Origin: Nitratidesulfovibrio sp. SRB-5 | GTDB lineage: Bacteria; Desulfobacterota; Desulfovibrionia; Desulfovibrionales; Desulfovibrionaceae | DNA length: 64,000 nt | NCBI RefSeq assembly: GCF_019931275.1 | Contig: NZ_JAIOTY010000002.1 | Span: 1,266,631-1,330,630 of the forward strand | Direction: 5' to 3' | Position numbers and translations under genes: made by a program | Notes under the pieces: generated by a model | What the model was told of the DNA's origin: nothing | Database searches by the model: none | What the model saw: only the letters and a program-made list of their open reading frames with translations | Shown: positions 23,819 to 32,439 of the stretch, in pieces | Position numbering within the stretch: the first letter of the stretch is position 1 | How the letters are laid out: every line of letters starts with the position of its first letter

Positions 23819-24820
23819 TTAGGCGATTTCTTCCAGCAGGCCGGAGACGCCAGCGGACGTGCTTGTCGCATCCGCAGTGGCGAACAGGCTGGCGAAGTCG
23901 AAGCCGCCCGCGCTGCCGTAGGCGTTCATGGCCCGACGCAGTTCGGCGGTGGAAGTGTCGGACCCGTTCTCGCCGCGCGCCAGGCGCAAGGCATCGGCGT
24001 AACCGGGGATGGCGGCGGCCAGTTCCTCGGTGGAAATCATGCCGTCCTTGTTGGTGTCCAGCTCGTCGTAGTCCTCGTCCTCGTCGTCCCCCGCATCCGA
24101 GCCCGTGCCCGACGCGCCGCTTGCGGCACCCCCCGAAAGAACGCCGGAGGCGGAGCCGGAGCCTTGCGCCGTCAGGCTGGAGTCCGTGGAGGACGTGGAG
24201 CCGCCCTTTAGCGCCGTGGTCAGTTCATCGCCGCTGATCACCCCGTCGCCGTCCAGATCGAACTGGTTGAAGGTGTCCTCTTCCAGCCCGGTTTCCTCGG
24301 CGGTCAGGCCACCACTCTTGTCGGTGTCGGCAAGGCCCATGATCATGGCCGAAAGCGAGGCATAGGCCTGCGCGGCGGCGTCGGACGCGGCAGTTGTGTC
24401 CACCGAAAGCGTGCCGTCGTCGCCGATGCTGGCCACGCCCGACTTCAGGGCGGCTTCAAGCTCGAAGCCGGTCACGGTGCCGTCGCCGTCGGTGTCCAGG
24501 GCGTTGAACGAATCCTGCTCCAGCCCCGATTCCTTCAGCGAAAGTCCGCCGTTGACGTCCTTGTCCAGTTGGCCCAGCAGCGATGCTGTCTGCGCGAAGG
24601 CAGTGCCCTGATCGCCCTCTTTCATCATGGCGATGAGCTTGTCGCGGTTGCTGAACAGCCCGCTTGCCTGGGTGGTGCCTTCATCGTCGTCCGACCCGCC
24701 GAACAGGCTGGCCAGTGACGATGTGGCGCTTTGGGTAATCTGCGACGTCTGGTCGCTGCCCCAGGACGCCAGCAATTCCTGTAGCGTGGAACTGCTGGAA
24801 CTTATTCCCGATATGCTCAT
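23819..24820 (-). CDS. EF-hand calcium-binding protein A
   Basis: A 333-residue acidic protein with at least five canonical EF-hand loops: DKDVNGGLSLKE, DTDGDGTVTGFE, DTDKSGGLTAEE, DLDGDGVISGDE and DTNKDGMISTEE. Loop pairs are separated by Ser/Thr/Gly/Ala-rich linkers. The N-terminus (MSISGISSSSSTLQELL) is not a classical signal peptide, so it is cytoplasmic or exported by another route. AGGAGGT lies five bases before the ATG. It is paralogous to the protein encoded at 25132-26322 in layout and start motif. Role unknown; calcium-dependent signalling or buffering is inference. Confidence 0.85.
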   Translation of the reverse strand: MSISGISSSSSTLQELLASWGSDQTSQITQSATSSLASLFGGSDDDEGTTQASGLFSNRDKLIAMMKEGDQGTAFAQTASLLGQLDKDVNGGLSLKESGLEQDSFNALDTDGDGTVTGFELEAALKSGVASIGDDGTLSVDTTAASDAAAQAYASLSAMIMGLADTDKSGGLTAEETGLEEDTFNQFDLDGDGVISGDELTTALKGGSTSSTDSSLTAQGSGSASGVLSGGAASGASGTGSDAGDDEDEDYDELDTNKDGMISTEELAAAIPGYADALRLARGENGSDTSTAELRRAMNAYGSAGGFDFASLFATADATSTSAGVSGLLEEIA

Positions 24821-24880
24821 GAGTACCTCCTATCGTACCTCATGTGCGCAGCGCCGTGCTCGCCCGCAGCCCGAGGGCAG

Positions 24881-24907
24881 GAAAAGCGTGCCGCACCATG
24901 CGGCACG
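24881..24907 (-). terminator. Terminator-like hairpin after EF-hand gene B
   Basis: A 9-bp perfect stem (CGTGCCGCA 24887-24895 with TGCGGCACG 24899-24907, loop CCA), followed on the minus strand by CTTTTC. It separates the two EF-hand genes. Confidence 0.6.
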
Positions 24908-24956
24908 GCGCTGAAAAAGCAAGAATCGCACCAACGGCAAGGCTTGCCGGGCGGTG

Positions 24957-24992
24957 CGAAGGGCGCTGCGAAGGGCGGTGCGAAGGGCGCTG
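24957..24992. repeat. Three tandem 12-bp repeats
   Basis: Units CGAAGGGCGCTG, CGAAGGGCGGTG and CGAAGGGCGCTG follow directly in the 311-bp gap 24821-25131 between the two EF-hand genes. No gene is seen in this gap. Confidence 0.8.
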
Positions 24993-25131
24993 CGGGTAAT
25001 GCCGGGCATGGCGGGCCAGCAAGCGCACCGGGCTAGATGGGCGTCTGTTCGCAAGGCTGGCCGGGGGCATGGCGTGATGGGCCGCAACAAGCCCCCGGCA
25101 AGCGATGTGTGTGCGAGGTGGCTGGCCAGTG

Positions 25132-26322
25132 CTAGGCGTTTCCTGCTGCCCCCGTGGCTGCCTGGGCCGCTTCGGTGGCGGCTGCGTCCGCCAGCACGTC
25201 TGCGATGTCGCCAACAGTGGAACTGTCCGCCGTGGCGGTGCCTGCGTCGCCCGATGCGGAACCGCCAGTTGCCGCAACGGCACCAGAGGTGTCGGTGGTG
25301 GTGCCCGTGCTGCCGGTGGGGGCGGTTTCGAACAGGGCGGTCATCAGGCCGCCCATGTTGCCCTCGTACCGTTCCACGGCTTCGCGCGCGGCCATGCCGT
25401 AGGCCTTGCGCCCGTAGTTGCTGCGCGCCACGGAACTCAGCGCGTGCAGGGCGCCCATGACGTCCAGCATCTGTTGCAGCGACCCGCCGAATTCATTGGC
25501 GGTGACGCTGCCGTCGCCGTCGGTGTCGAGCTGCGCAAAGCGGTTCTGGTCAAGGCCGGATTCCGACTGCGACAGGCTGCCGTTGTCGTCGGCGTCCAGG
25601 CGCTCCACGATGCGCAGGGCAATGCGCGAGGCCATGGCCCCCACCGTGCCCGCCTGGGTGGACGCGGTGTCGGCGGCTGCTGCCCCGGCGGCGGTGGTTG
25701 CCGTGGTGTCCGTGCCGCCATCGGTCGTGTCGGCGGTGCCGGTGCCCTGCAGGGTGGCGGGGGCCGTCAGGCGCACGGCCAGTTTGCCGTCCAGGGTGGC
25801 GGCGATGGCGCCCGCCAGCGCTGCGGTGGAAAGCTCGCCGGAAGAGAGCAGTCCGTCGCCGTCGGTGTCCAGGCTGGTGAACACGTCGCCCGCAAGGCCG
25901 GTTTCCGCGGCGGAGAGTGCGCCGTCGCCGTCGGCATCGCCCTTTTCGATGAGCAGCCCGGCCACCGCTGACGCCTGTTCCGCCGTTGGTCCTGTTGTCG
26001 CGGTGGGCGCGGGCGTCTCGCCCGTGCCGGTTTCGGTGCCGGTGTCCGACCGCATCAGGTCTATCAGTTCATCGCGCTTGCTGCGCAGCCCTGCGCGCAA
26101 CTCGCGACTGCTGACCGCGCCGTCGCCGTTCTTGTCCAGGGCGGCGAATGCCGACTCGGACAGTTGCGACTCTGTGGCGGAAAGGCTGCCGTCGTCGTCG
26201 GCATCCAGTTCCTCCATCATGGCGCTGGCCAGGCGGGCTGTGGTCCTGCCCACCCCCCTGCCCCTGCCGTGCCACGGGTCCCACCCGCTGCTGGAGATTC
26301 CTCCGTGGTTCTCGATGTTCAT
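25132..26322 (-). CDS. EF-hand calcium-binding protein B
   Basis: A 396-residue acidic protein with six EF-hand loops in three pairs: DADDDGSLSATE with DKNGDGAVSSRE, DADGDGALSAAE with DTDGDGLLSSGE, and DADDNGSLSQSE with DTDGDGSVTANE. Each pair is spaced by about 20 residues, as in calmodulin-like lobes, and Thr/Gly/Ala-rich linkers join the pairs. The C-terminal 60 residues are Ala/Thr-rich. I start at ATG 26322 (MNIENHGGISSSG) because GGAGGA lies five bases upstream. The SGISSS/GGISSSG start is shared with protein A. No signal peptide is visible. Confidence 0.84.
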   Translation of the reverse strand: MNIENHGGISSSGWDPWHGRGRGVGRTTARLASAMMEELDADDDGSLSATESQLSESAFAALDKNGDGAVSSRELRAGLRSKRDELIDLMRSDTGTETGTGETPAPTATTGPTAEQASAVAGLLIEKGDADGDGALSAAETGLAGDVFTSLDTDGDGLLSSGELSTAALAGAIAATLDGKLAVRLTAPATLQGTGTADTTDGGTDTTATTAAGAAAADTASTQAGTVGAMASRIALRIVERLDADDNGSLSQSESGLDQNRFAQLDTDGDGSVTANEFGGSLQQMLDVMGALHALSSVARSNYGRKAYGMAAREAVERYEGNMGGLMTALFETAPTGSTGTTTDTSGAVAATGGSASGDAGTATADSSTVGDIADVLADAAATEAAQAATGAAGNA

Positions 26323-26613
26323 GCGTCCTCCGTCTGCCCTCCCAGGTCTGCCCGGGGCATGGCCCCGGGTATCAAGCCGCAACACGAACGGCGGCGGAAG
26401 GTTTTGCCCGTTTTCCGGGCTGCGCGGCACAACGCAAGTTCTGTTCCGGGGGCGTTATTTTCCGTCCCGGGACAACGGCAGGCCCGTCGCGTCGCGCTGG
26501 TGGGCGCCTGCCGCGCGAATTGGCGGGAGAAGGGCGAAAGGGGCAGAAGGGCAACTGCCCGCGCATGCCACAGGGGCAATCCCGCCGGGTAGGCGGAGAG
26601 ATGCATGTGCCGT

Positions 26614-26919
26614 TCAGCAGTCGTCGGATTCGTCCTCCGGCGTTGCGGCAGCCAGGCGCAGAGGAGTGCTGGCGGCGTGGTCGGGGAAGGCCCTGCCGAT
26701 GAGTCTGCCCGGCGGCATTCCCATGGCCTCGGCAATGGCAAGGATGTTCAGCAGGCAGAGATTGCGCTCGCCTCGTTCCACACCGCCGATGTATGTGCGG
26801 TGCAACTCCACTCTTTCGGCCAACTGTTCCTGTGACCAGCCAAGTGATTCCCGAATCTGGCGAATTGTCGTTCCCAGTGCCATAAGTTGTTGTTTTTCTA
26901 GGGTAGAGTATCCTGGCAT
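26614..26919 (-). CDS. Small XRE-family transcriptional regulator
   Basis: A 101-residue protein with a Cro/CI-type helix-turn-helix at about 15-70: IRQIRESLGWSQEQLAERV then HRTYIGGVERGERN. The C-terminal 30 residues are an acidic tail. GGAGG lies six bases before the ATG at 26919. The region upstream (26966-26990) holds an operator-like repeat overlapping its promoter, suggesting autoregulation. The domain is close to the type seen in controller proteins and in small chromosomal repressors. Its targets are unknown; the downstream EF-hand gene B (same strand) and the divergent receptor gene at 27419 are the neighbours. Confidence 0.85.
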   Translation of the reverse strand: MPGYSTLEKQQLMALGTTIRQIRESLGWSQEQLAERVELHRTYIGGVERGERNLCLLNILAIAEAMGMPPGRLIGRAFPDHAASTPLRLAAATPEDESDDC

Positions 26920-27418
26920 GGCTTCCTCCGTTGGCTGAAAGAATCCATTCAGGTTCTGCGTTGACGACTATAAGTCTACAGACTATAAGTATCACACACC
27001 GTCTTTGATTCATAAGGCCATGTATTCAAAATTCTATTGCAGTGGAGAGAGCGGAGCATTGATTTGTGCGCTCTGTCTGTAAGCATGTGTTTTTTGGATG
27101 ATGCGTCCTGTGTATCTTTATCATTGGTTGTATGAAATTTTTTGTTGCGTGCGCAATATCCATGCACAAGTAGCAATGCGGCAAGGAATACTCATTTTTT
27201 TAGTGTTGATTAAGGATTCTGTGTATTTTTTTGATGCATGAAATTGTGCGTATACTTGATATCTATTTTATTTATAGGGATCGGACTAATTCAAAATATC
27301 TTTATGATCAAACGTGTTTTTGAATTTTTGCATGACATCGTATTGTTTGCTGCCAAAATGTATAATTAGGTGTTAGGGGCGTAGAAGGAGTGTGTTGGAA
27401 GACGTTTGGGAGTGTATC
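26920..27418. other. AT-rich island between XRE regulator and receptor gene
   Basis: About 500 bp of strongly AT-rich DNA in an otherwise GC-rich window; the low-GC character continues into the first 150 bp of the receptor gene. Apart from the operator near 26980 I find no gene. T-tracts are frequent (for example at 27088, 27194 and 27226). It may be a promoter or silencer region bound by nucleoid proteins, or the scar of an insertion. Confidence 0.6.
26966..26990 (-). promoter_or_regulatory. Operator-like repeat upstream of the XRE regulator
   Basis: GACTATAAGT occurs twice (26966-26975 and 26981-26990) with a 15-bp period, and the sequence between forms the palindrome AGTCT-AC-AGACT (26973-26984). 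On the minus strand it contains TATAGT boxes 50-70 bp before the regulator start, so operator and promoter overlap. Confidence 0.6.
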
Positions 27419-29167
27419 ATGACGTTGAAGGGAAAGTTGATTTCAAGCTTTGCTGTTTTGATTGTTCTTATTGCTGGTGTTGGCGGGTATTCTTCTGTGC
27501 AATTACGTGAAATTTTTGGAGATGTTGTAGAGCTTACGCAAAACTGGATGCCCAGTATAAAGATTGTCGGAGATATCCGCGTCAACCTGAACGAAGTTCG
27601 GCGTCAGCAGTTGCAGCACGTCATTGCGCAGGATGACTCCGTCATGGAGGACATCGAGCGTAACCTGAAGGCCATCAATGGCCGGCGGCTGGCCAACAGC
27701 AGCATGTACGAGAAGCTGATCTCTTCGCCCGAGGAACGTGCGGCTTTTCGGGAGTACAACGCGAATTTCGAGCAGTACCTGTCCGGGTTGGACAAGATGA
27801 TGGCCCTTTCGCGCCAGAAGCGTACGGAAGAGGCCATGGCCCTGGATGTGAAGGAATTGCGGCCCGCCTATGAAGCCGCCGCTGCCGCCCTGCGCCGTTG
27901 TGTGGAAATGAACGACAAGGGGTCCAAGGATTCCGGCGATGCCGCAGGCAACCGTGTTTCAACCACCCAGCAGGTCAGCATCGCCCTGGTTGCCGTTGCC
28001 CTGCTGATTGGCGTTGGGGCCGCCGTGTTCCTGATCCGCTCCACCCTCAACCAGCTTGGGGAAGACCCCGGCTACTTGCAGGGTGTTTCGACAGAGATCG
28101 CCGCAGGCAACCTGAACGTGAGCTTCCGTTCCGAACGGCACTTGTCCGGGGTGTATCAGGCCATGCAGGCCATGGTGGCCACCCTCAAGGGCAAGATTGC
28201 CGAGGCCGACGAGAAGACCGTGTTGGCCGAGGCCAAGGAACGCGAGGCCATGGTCGCCACCGCCGCGGCGGAAGAAGCCCGCAAGCAGGCGGAAAACGCC
28301 AAGCGCGAAGGCATGATCCAGGCCGCCCAGAAGCTGGAAGGCGTGGTGGAGGTGGTGTCCTCTGCCTCCGAAGAGCTTTCCGCCCAGATCGAACAGTCTG
28401 ACCGGGGCGCGGAAGAGCAGTCCAAGCGCGTGGCCGAAACCGCCACGTCCATGGAAGAAATGAACGCCTCGGTGCTGGAAGTGGCCCGCAATGCGGGCAC
28501 CGCCGCCACCTCGTCCGAAAACGCCCGCAACAAGGCCGAATCGGGCGCGGACATCGTGAACAGCGTGGTGCGCGAAATCTCGCAGGTGCAGCAGCAGTCC
28601 ATGGACCTGAAGCGCGACATGGAAGACCTGGGCCGCCAGGCTGAGGCCATCGGCCAGATCATGAACGTCATCAGCGACATTGCCGACCAGACCAACCTGC
28701 TGGCGCTGAACGCCGCCATCGAGGCTGCCCGCGCCGGTGACGCCGGGCGCGGATTCGCCGTCGTCGCCGACGAGGTGCGCAAACTGGCCGAAAAGACCAT
28801 GCAGGCCACCAGCGAGGTGGGCAGCGCCATCCGGGGCATCCAGCAGGGCGCCCAGAAGAACATGGACAACGTGGACCGCTCTGTGCGCGCCATCGAGGAA
28901 ACCACCCGCCTGGCCCAGGACTCGGGCGCATCGCTGAAGGAAATCGTGGCGCTGGTGGATTCCGCCACCGACCAGGTGCGCGGCATTGCCACCGCCTCGG
29001 AGCAGCAGTCCGCAGCCAGCGAAGAGATCAACCGGGCAGTGGAGCAGGTCAGCACCATCTCTGCCGAGACGGCGCAGGCCATGCGCGAGGCGGCCAAGGC
29101 GGTGTCCGAACTGTCCAACCAGGCCCAGGTGCTGCGCCGCCTGGTCGAAGAACTGAAGCAGGCATAG
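27419..29167 (+). CDS. Methyl-accepting chemotaxis protein (four-helix-bundle sensor)
   Basis: A 582-residue transmembrane receptor. TM1 lies at about 7-27 and TM2 at about 185-207, enclosing a periplasmic four-helix-bundle sensor that contains the [20 protein letters not shown] segment. HAMP follows to about 260, then the signalling hairpin with tip [19 protein letters not shown] near residue 425, where CheA and CheW bind. No CheR-docking pentapeptide is present at the end (EELKQA). Start: ATG 27419 has GGGAG upstream and matches the start of the paralog at 30465; GTG 27392 and TTG 27395 next to AAGGAG are alternatives. cheW follows after 7 bp. Ligand unknown. Confidence 0.92.
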   Translation: MTLKGKLISSFAVLIVLIAGVGGYSSVQLREIFGDVVELTQNWMPSIKIVGDIRVNLNEVRRQQLQHVIAQDDSVMEDIERNLKAINGRRLANSSMYEKLISSPEERAAFREYNANFEQYLSGLDKMMALSRQKRTEEAMALDVKELRPAYEAAAAALRRCVEMNDKGSKDSGDAAGNRVSTTQQVSIALVAVALLIGVGAAVFLIRSTLNQLGEDPGYLQGVSTEIAAGNLNVSFRSERHLSGVYQAMQAMVATLKGKIAEADEKTVLAEAKEREAMVATAAAEEARKQAENAKREGMIQAAQKLEGVVEVVSSASEELSAQIEQSDRGAEEQSKRVAETATSMEEMNASVLEVARNAGTAATSSENARNKAESGADIVNSVVREISQVQQQSMDLKRDMEDLGRQAEAIGQIMNVISDIADQTNLLALNAAIEAARAGDAGRGFAVVADEVRKLAEKTMQATSEVGSAIRGIQQGAQKNMDNVDRSVRAIEETTRLAQDSGASLKEIVALVDSATDQVRGIATASEQQSAASEEINRAVEQVSTISAETAQAMREAAKAVSELSNQAQVLRRLVEELKQA

Positions 29168-29174
29168 GCGCGCC

Positions 29175-29711
29175 ATGGAAGCTACCCAAGAAACCATCGC
29201 GTCCCTTGCATCGGGCATGTCCGGGGCATCCGGGCAATTCCGGCCGGGCGGGGGAGACGGCATGTTGCTGCAACTCGTCACCTTCACCCTGGGCGAAGAG
29301 GAGTTCGGCGTGGACATCCTGCGGGTGCAGGAGATCATCCGCATGATGCCGGTTACCCGCGTGCCCGCCGCGCCCTCGTTTGTCGAAGGCATCATCAACC
29401 TGCGCGGCAAGGTCATCCCCGTCATCGACATGCGGGCGCGCTTCGGCCTGCGGGCCGGGGCAGCGGACGAAAAGACCCGCATCATGGTGGTGGAAATGGA
29501 AGGCCGCGTGGCCGGGTTCATCGTGGATTCGGTGTCGCAGGTGCTGCGCCTGCCCGCCTCCACGGTAGAGGCCCCCCCTGCCGTCATCGAGGGGGGCGGC
29601 TCCGACTTCATTCGCGGCGTGGGCAAGCTGGAAGGGCGGCTGTTGCTGCTGCTCGACCTCGACCTGCTGCTGGGCGAAACCGAGAAGGCCGTGCTGGACG
29701 GCATCCGGTAG
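29175..29711 (+). CDS. cheW: Chemotaxis coupling protein CheW
   Basis: A 178-residue adaptor that links receptors to CheA. One CheW domain spans about residues 30-165: LVTFTLGEEEFGVDILRVQE, then NLRGKVIPVIDMRARFG, the typical beta-barrel segments. A Gly-rich N-terminal extension of 28 residues precedes it. It lies 7 bp after a receptor gene, and a second, paralogous receptor follows 753 bp downstream, so this CheW probably serves those receptors. It is distinct from the CheW in the cheA operon. Confidence 0.94.
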   Translation: MEATQETIASLASGMSGASGQFRPGGGDGMLLQLVTFTLGEEEFGVDILRVQEIIRMMPVTRVPAAPSFVEGIINLRGKVIPVIDMRARFGLRAGAADEKTRIMVVEMEGRVAGFIVDSVSQVLRLPASTVEAPPAVIEGGGSDFIRGVGKLEGRLLLLLDLDLLLGETEKAVLDGIR

Positions 29712-30464
29712 CAGGTTTCACTGACAGATTGCCTCGTGGGCGCGCCGTGAGAGCCGGTGCGCAAGCGATCCCCCGCCGTGCCAGGCGCGCGGCAACGCCC
29801 ACGAGACATGTCGGACGCCGCCAGCCCGCCTTATTCCCCGACATGGCGGGTCCCCCCAAAGGCGGCGTACCGACCACGAGGGCGGAGCATAGGACATGCC
29901 CCGCCCTCGTGCCGTTTCGGGCGACGGATTTTCTTTTCGCGCCATGTGCCGCGAGCGCTCACGGTGACTGCGTCCGGGGCATGCGGCTGTGGCGCCCCGC
30001 GCAGGACGTTTCCGCCCCCGCCGCCCTGATTCCCCACCATGCCGCACACGATGGCAAGGCATTGCTGCTTGCGCCCGCCGGGACGTTTCTTGCGTGCCCG
30101 CTCCTTTCCCGCTGTCTTCTGCGTGGCGTTGCCGGGTTTCCTGCCGCACCGGCGTCGGACGCCGTTTCACGCCGCCCCACTGTTTCCGTGCATGACCGGC
30201 CCGGAGTACCGGGTGATGATTATTTTGCGCGGAATATTCGCGTTTCCTTGTAATCATCAGGGAGTATTTTGTAAGCTGGCAATAGTGTCCGCAGTGTCCA
30301 TCGCGTGCCACCCGCAAGAAAGGGGCGCGCCGTGGACGACGCCTCCGGATGGTCCGCGGTGTGGGGTGGGTGTGGGGTGCAGTGCGCCAGCGTCGCCGCA
30401 CCGGCGTGAATGATGCGTGTAGGTAGTGGCGTTTCACGGATTTTCGGAACGATGCGAGGTGGTC
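29712..30464. other. 753-bp gap with palindromes before the second receptor gene
   Basis: No gene is supported. CTCGTGGGCG (29733-29742) pairs with CGCCCACGAG (29796-29805), forming a long-range hairpin just after cheW. An AT-rich pocket at 30214-30280 contains TGATGATTA (30214-30222) and its complement TAATCATCA (30251-30259), with a GCGCGGAATATTCGCG hairpin between them; this is the likely promoter/operator region of the receptor at 30465. Confidence 0.5.
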
Positions 30465-32210
30465 ATGACGCTCAAGATGAAGATGATTCTGAACGTTGCC
30501 ATGTTGCTTGTGCTGACGGTGGGGGTGGGTGGGTTTTCCAGCATGCAGTTCCGGAATATTCTGGGTAACGTGACGGAGTTGACGCAAAACTGGGTGCCCA
30601 GCATCAAGGCTGTCGGAGACATCCGGGGAAACCTGAACGAGGGGCGGCGGCAGTTTCTGCAACACATCATCGCCGAAGATCCTCGCGACATGGAGGAGAT
30701 AGAGCGCAGCATACGCGTCATAGAAGGGCGCAGGCAGGCCAACGGCACCCTGTACGAAAATTATATCGACAACCCCGAAGAACGCGCGGCCTATGCGGAA
30801 TACCTTGCGGCGTACACGCGTTACGTGCAGAGCCTGGAGAAGGCGCTTGCACTTTCACGGCAGAACAGGGCCTCCGAGGCTTCGCAGATCGACCGGAAGG
30901 AACTGAAGCCGGCATTCGACGCGGCAGTTCTGGCGCTGCGCCGTTGCGTGGACGTGAACCACGAAGGATCGAGGTTGTCGGGTGAAATCGCCGAGGGGCA
31001 GGTCAGTTCGGCCCTGTCGGTGAACATGGCGTTGATGGGCATGGCGCTGTTCATCGGGTTGAGCGCGGCCACCTACCTCGTCAAGTCGACGCTGCGGCAA
31101 CTGGGTGAAGACCCCGGCTATCTGCGTGCCATATCGGCGGAGATCGCGGCGGGCAACCTTGACGTGGAGTTTCGTTCCGGGGGCAAGATGTCCGGCGTCT
31201 ACCAGGCCATGCAGGCCATGGTGACGACGTTGAAGGGCAAGATAGCCGAAGCCGACGAGAAGACCCTTGTGGCGGAAGCCAGGGAGAACGACGCCCGGAT
31301 GGCCATGGCGGCGGCGGACGAGGCGCGCGGGCGTGCCGAGGCGGCCAATGCCAGCATGCGCGAGGCGGCGCGCAAGCTGGAAGACGTGGTGCGCGTTGTT
31401 TCCGGCGCCTCGGAAGAGCTTGCGGCGCAGATAGAGCATTCCGACCGTGGGGCCGAGGAACAGTCGCGCCGCGTGGCCGAGACCGCCACGTCCATGGAGG
31501 AAATGAATGCATCGGTGCTCGAAGTGGCGCGCAATGCCGCCACGGCGGCCTCGTCCTCCGAAGAGGTGCGCGCCAAGGCCGAGGCCGGGGCCGACATCGT
31601 CAACAACGTGGTGCGCGAGATTTCGCAGGTGCAGCAGCAGTCCATGGGGCTGAAGCGCGACATGGAAGACCTGGGCCGCCAGGCGGAAGCCATTGGCCAG
31701 ATCATGGACGTCATTTCCGACATCGCGGACCAGACCAACCTGCTGGCGCTGAACGCCGCCATAGAGGCTGCCCGCGCCGGAGACGCGGGGCGCGGCTTTG
31801 CCGTGGTGGCCGACGAAGTGCGCAAGCTGGCCGAAAAGACCATGCAGGCCACCAGCGAAGTGGGTGCTTCCATCAAGGGTATTCAGCTTGGGGCGCGCAA
31901 GAACATGGACAACGTGGACCGCTCTGTGCAGGCCATAGAGGAAACCACCCGGCTGGCCCAGGGGTCCGGTGCATCGCTGAAGGAGATAGTGCTGCTGGTG
32001 GATGCAACCACCGATCAGGTGCGCGGCATAGCCACCGCGTCGGAGCAGCAGTCCGCCGCCAGCGAGGAGATAAACCGCGCCGTGGAGCAGGTAAGCACCA
32101 TCTCGGGGGAAACGGCGCAGGCCATGCGCGAGGCGGCGGGTGCGGTTACGGAGCTTGCCGGGCAGATATCCGTGCTGCGCGGGCTAGTGGACGACCTGAA
32201 GCGGGTATAG
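30465..32210 (+). CDS. Methyl-accepting chemotaxis protein, paralog of the receptor at 27419
   Basis: A 581-residue receptor with the same plan as the one at 27419: TM1 about 7-27, a periplasmic four-helix bundle containing [22 protein letters not shown]2 about 185-207, HAMP, and the signalling tip [19 protein letters not shown]. The signalling halves are nearly identical between the two proteins, while the sensor halves differ more, as expected after duplication with sensor divergence. ATG 30465 has GAGG upstream. A strong terminator follows at 32369-32404. Confidence 0.92.
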   Translation: MTLKMKMILNVAMLLVLTVGVGGFSSMQFRNILGNVTELTQNWVPSIKAVGDIRGNLNEGRRQFLQHIIAEDPRDMEEIERSIRVIEGRRQANGTLYENYIDNPEERAAYAEYLAAYTRYVQSLEKALALSRQNRASEASQIDRKELKPAFDAAVLALRRCVDVNHEGSRLSGEIAEGQVSSALSVNMALMGMALFIGLSAATYLVKSTLRQLGEDPGYLRAISAEIAAGNLDVEFRSGGKMSGVYQAMQAMVTTLKGKIAEADEKTLVAEARENDARMAMAAADEARGRAEAANASMREAARKLEDVVRVVSGASEELAAQIEHSDRGAEEQSRRVAETATSMEEMNASVLEVARNAATAASSSEEVRAKAEAGADIVNNVVREISQVQQQSMGLKRDMEDLGRQAEAIGQIMDVISDIADQTNLLALNAAIEAARAGDAGRGFAVVADEVRKLAEKTMQATSEVGASIKGIQLGARKNMDNVDRSVQAIEETTRLAQGSGASLKEIVLLVDATTDQVRGIATASEQQSAASEEINRAVEQVSTISGETAQAMREAAGAVTELAGQISVLRGLVDDLKRV

Positions 32211-32213
32211 CCC

Positions 32214-32331
32214 CGAACAGGCAAGCTCGCCGGACAGACAAGCTCGCCGGACAGGCAAGCTCCCCAAGCAGGTTGCCTCCGGTGACAGGCATGGTCCCGG
32301 ACAGGCATGGTCCCGGACAGGCATGGTCCCG
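32214..32331. repeat. Two adjoining tandem repeat arrays (17-bp and 16-bp units)
   Basis: First, about three copies of a 17-bp unit with core ACAGGCAAGCTCGCCGG (32217-32264), the last degenerate. Then three perfect 16-bp copies of GACAGGCATGGTCCCG at 32284-32299, 32300-32315 and 32316-32331. They fill the gap between the receptor stop and its terminator, so they are transcribed. The GACAGG head is shared with the array at 9796. Confidence 0.9.
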
Positions 32332-32368
32332 TGGCTTGCCGCGTGCCCGACCGGTTCCGCCAACGTCA

Positions 32369-32404
32369 GACGGCGCGCTCCCAAGGGAGCGCGCCGTCGT
32401 TTTT
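32369..32404 (+). terminator. Strong intrinsic terminator after the second receptor gene
   Basis: A perfect 14-bp stem (GACGGCGCGCTCCC 32369-32382 with its complement 32385-32398) around AA, followed by G and five T residues (32400-32404). Confidence 0.95.
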
Positions 32405-32439
32405 GCCTGCTTTCCGTGGCAGGGCCGTCGCCCCGCCCG

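Noticed and set aside
32214-32331. Possible CRISPR array
   Set aside because: Units are 16-17 bp and directly adjacent, without unique spacers, and no cas genes are in the window.
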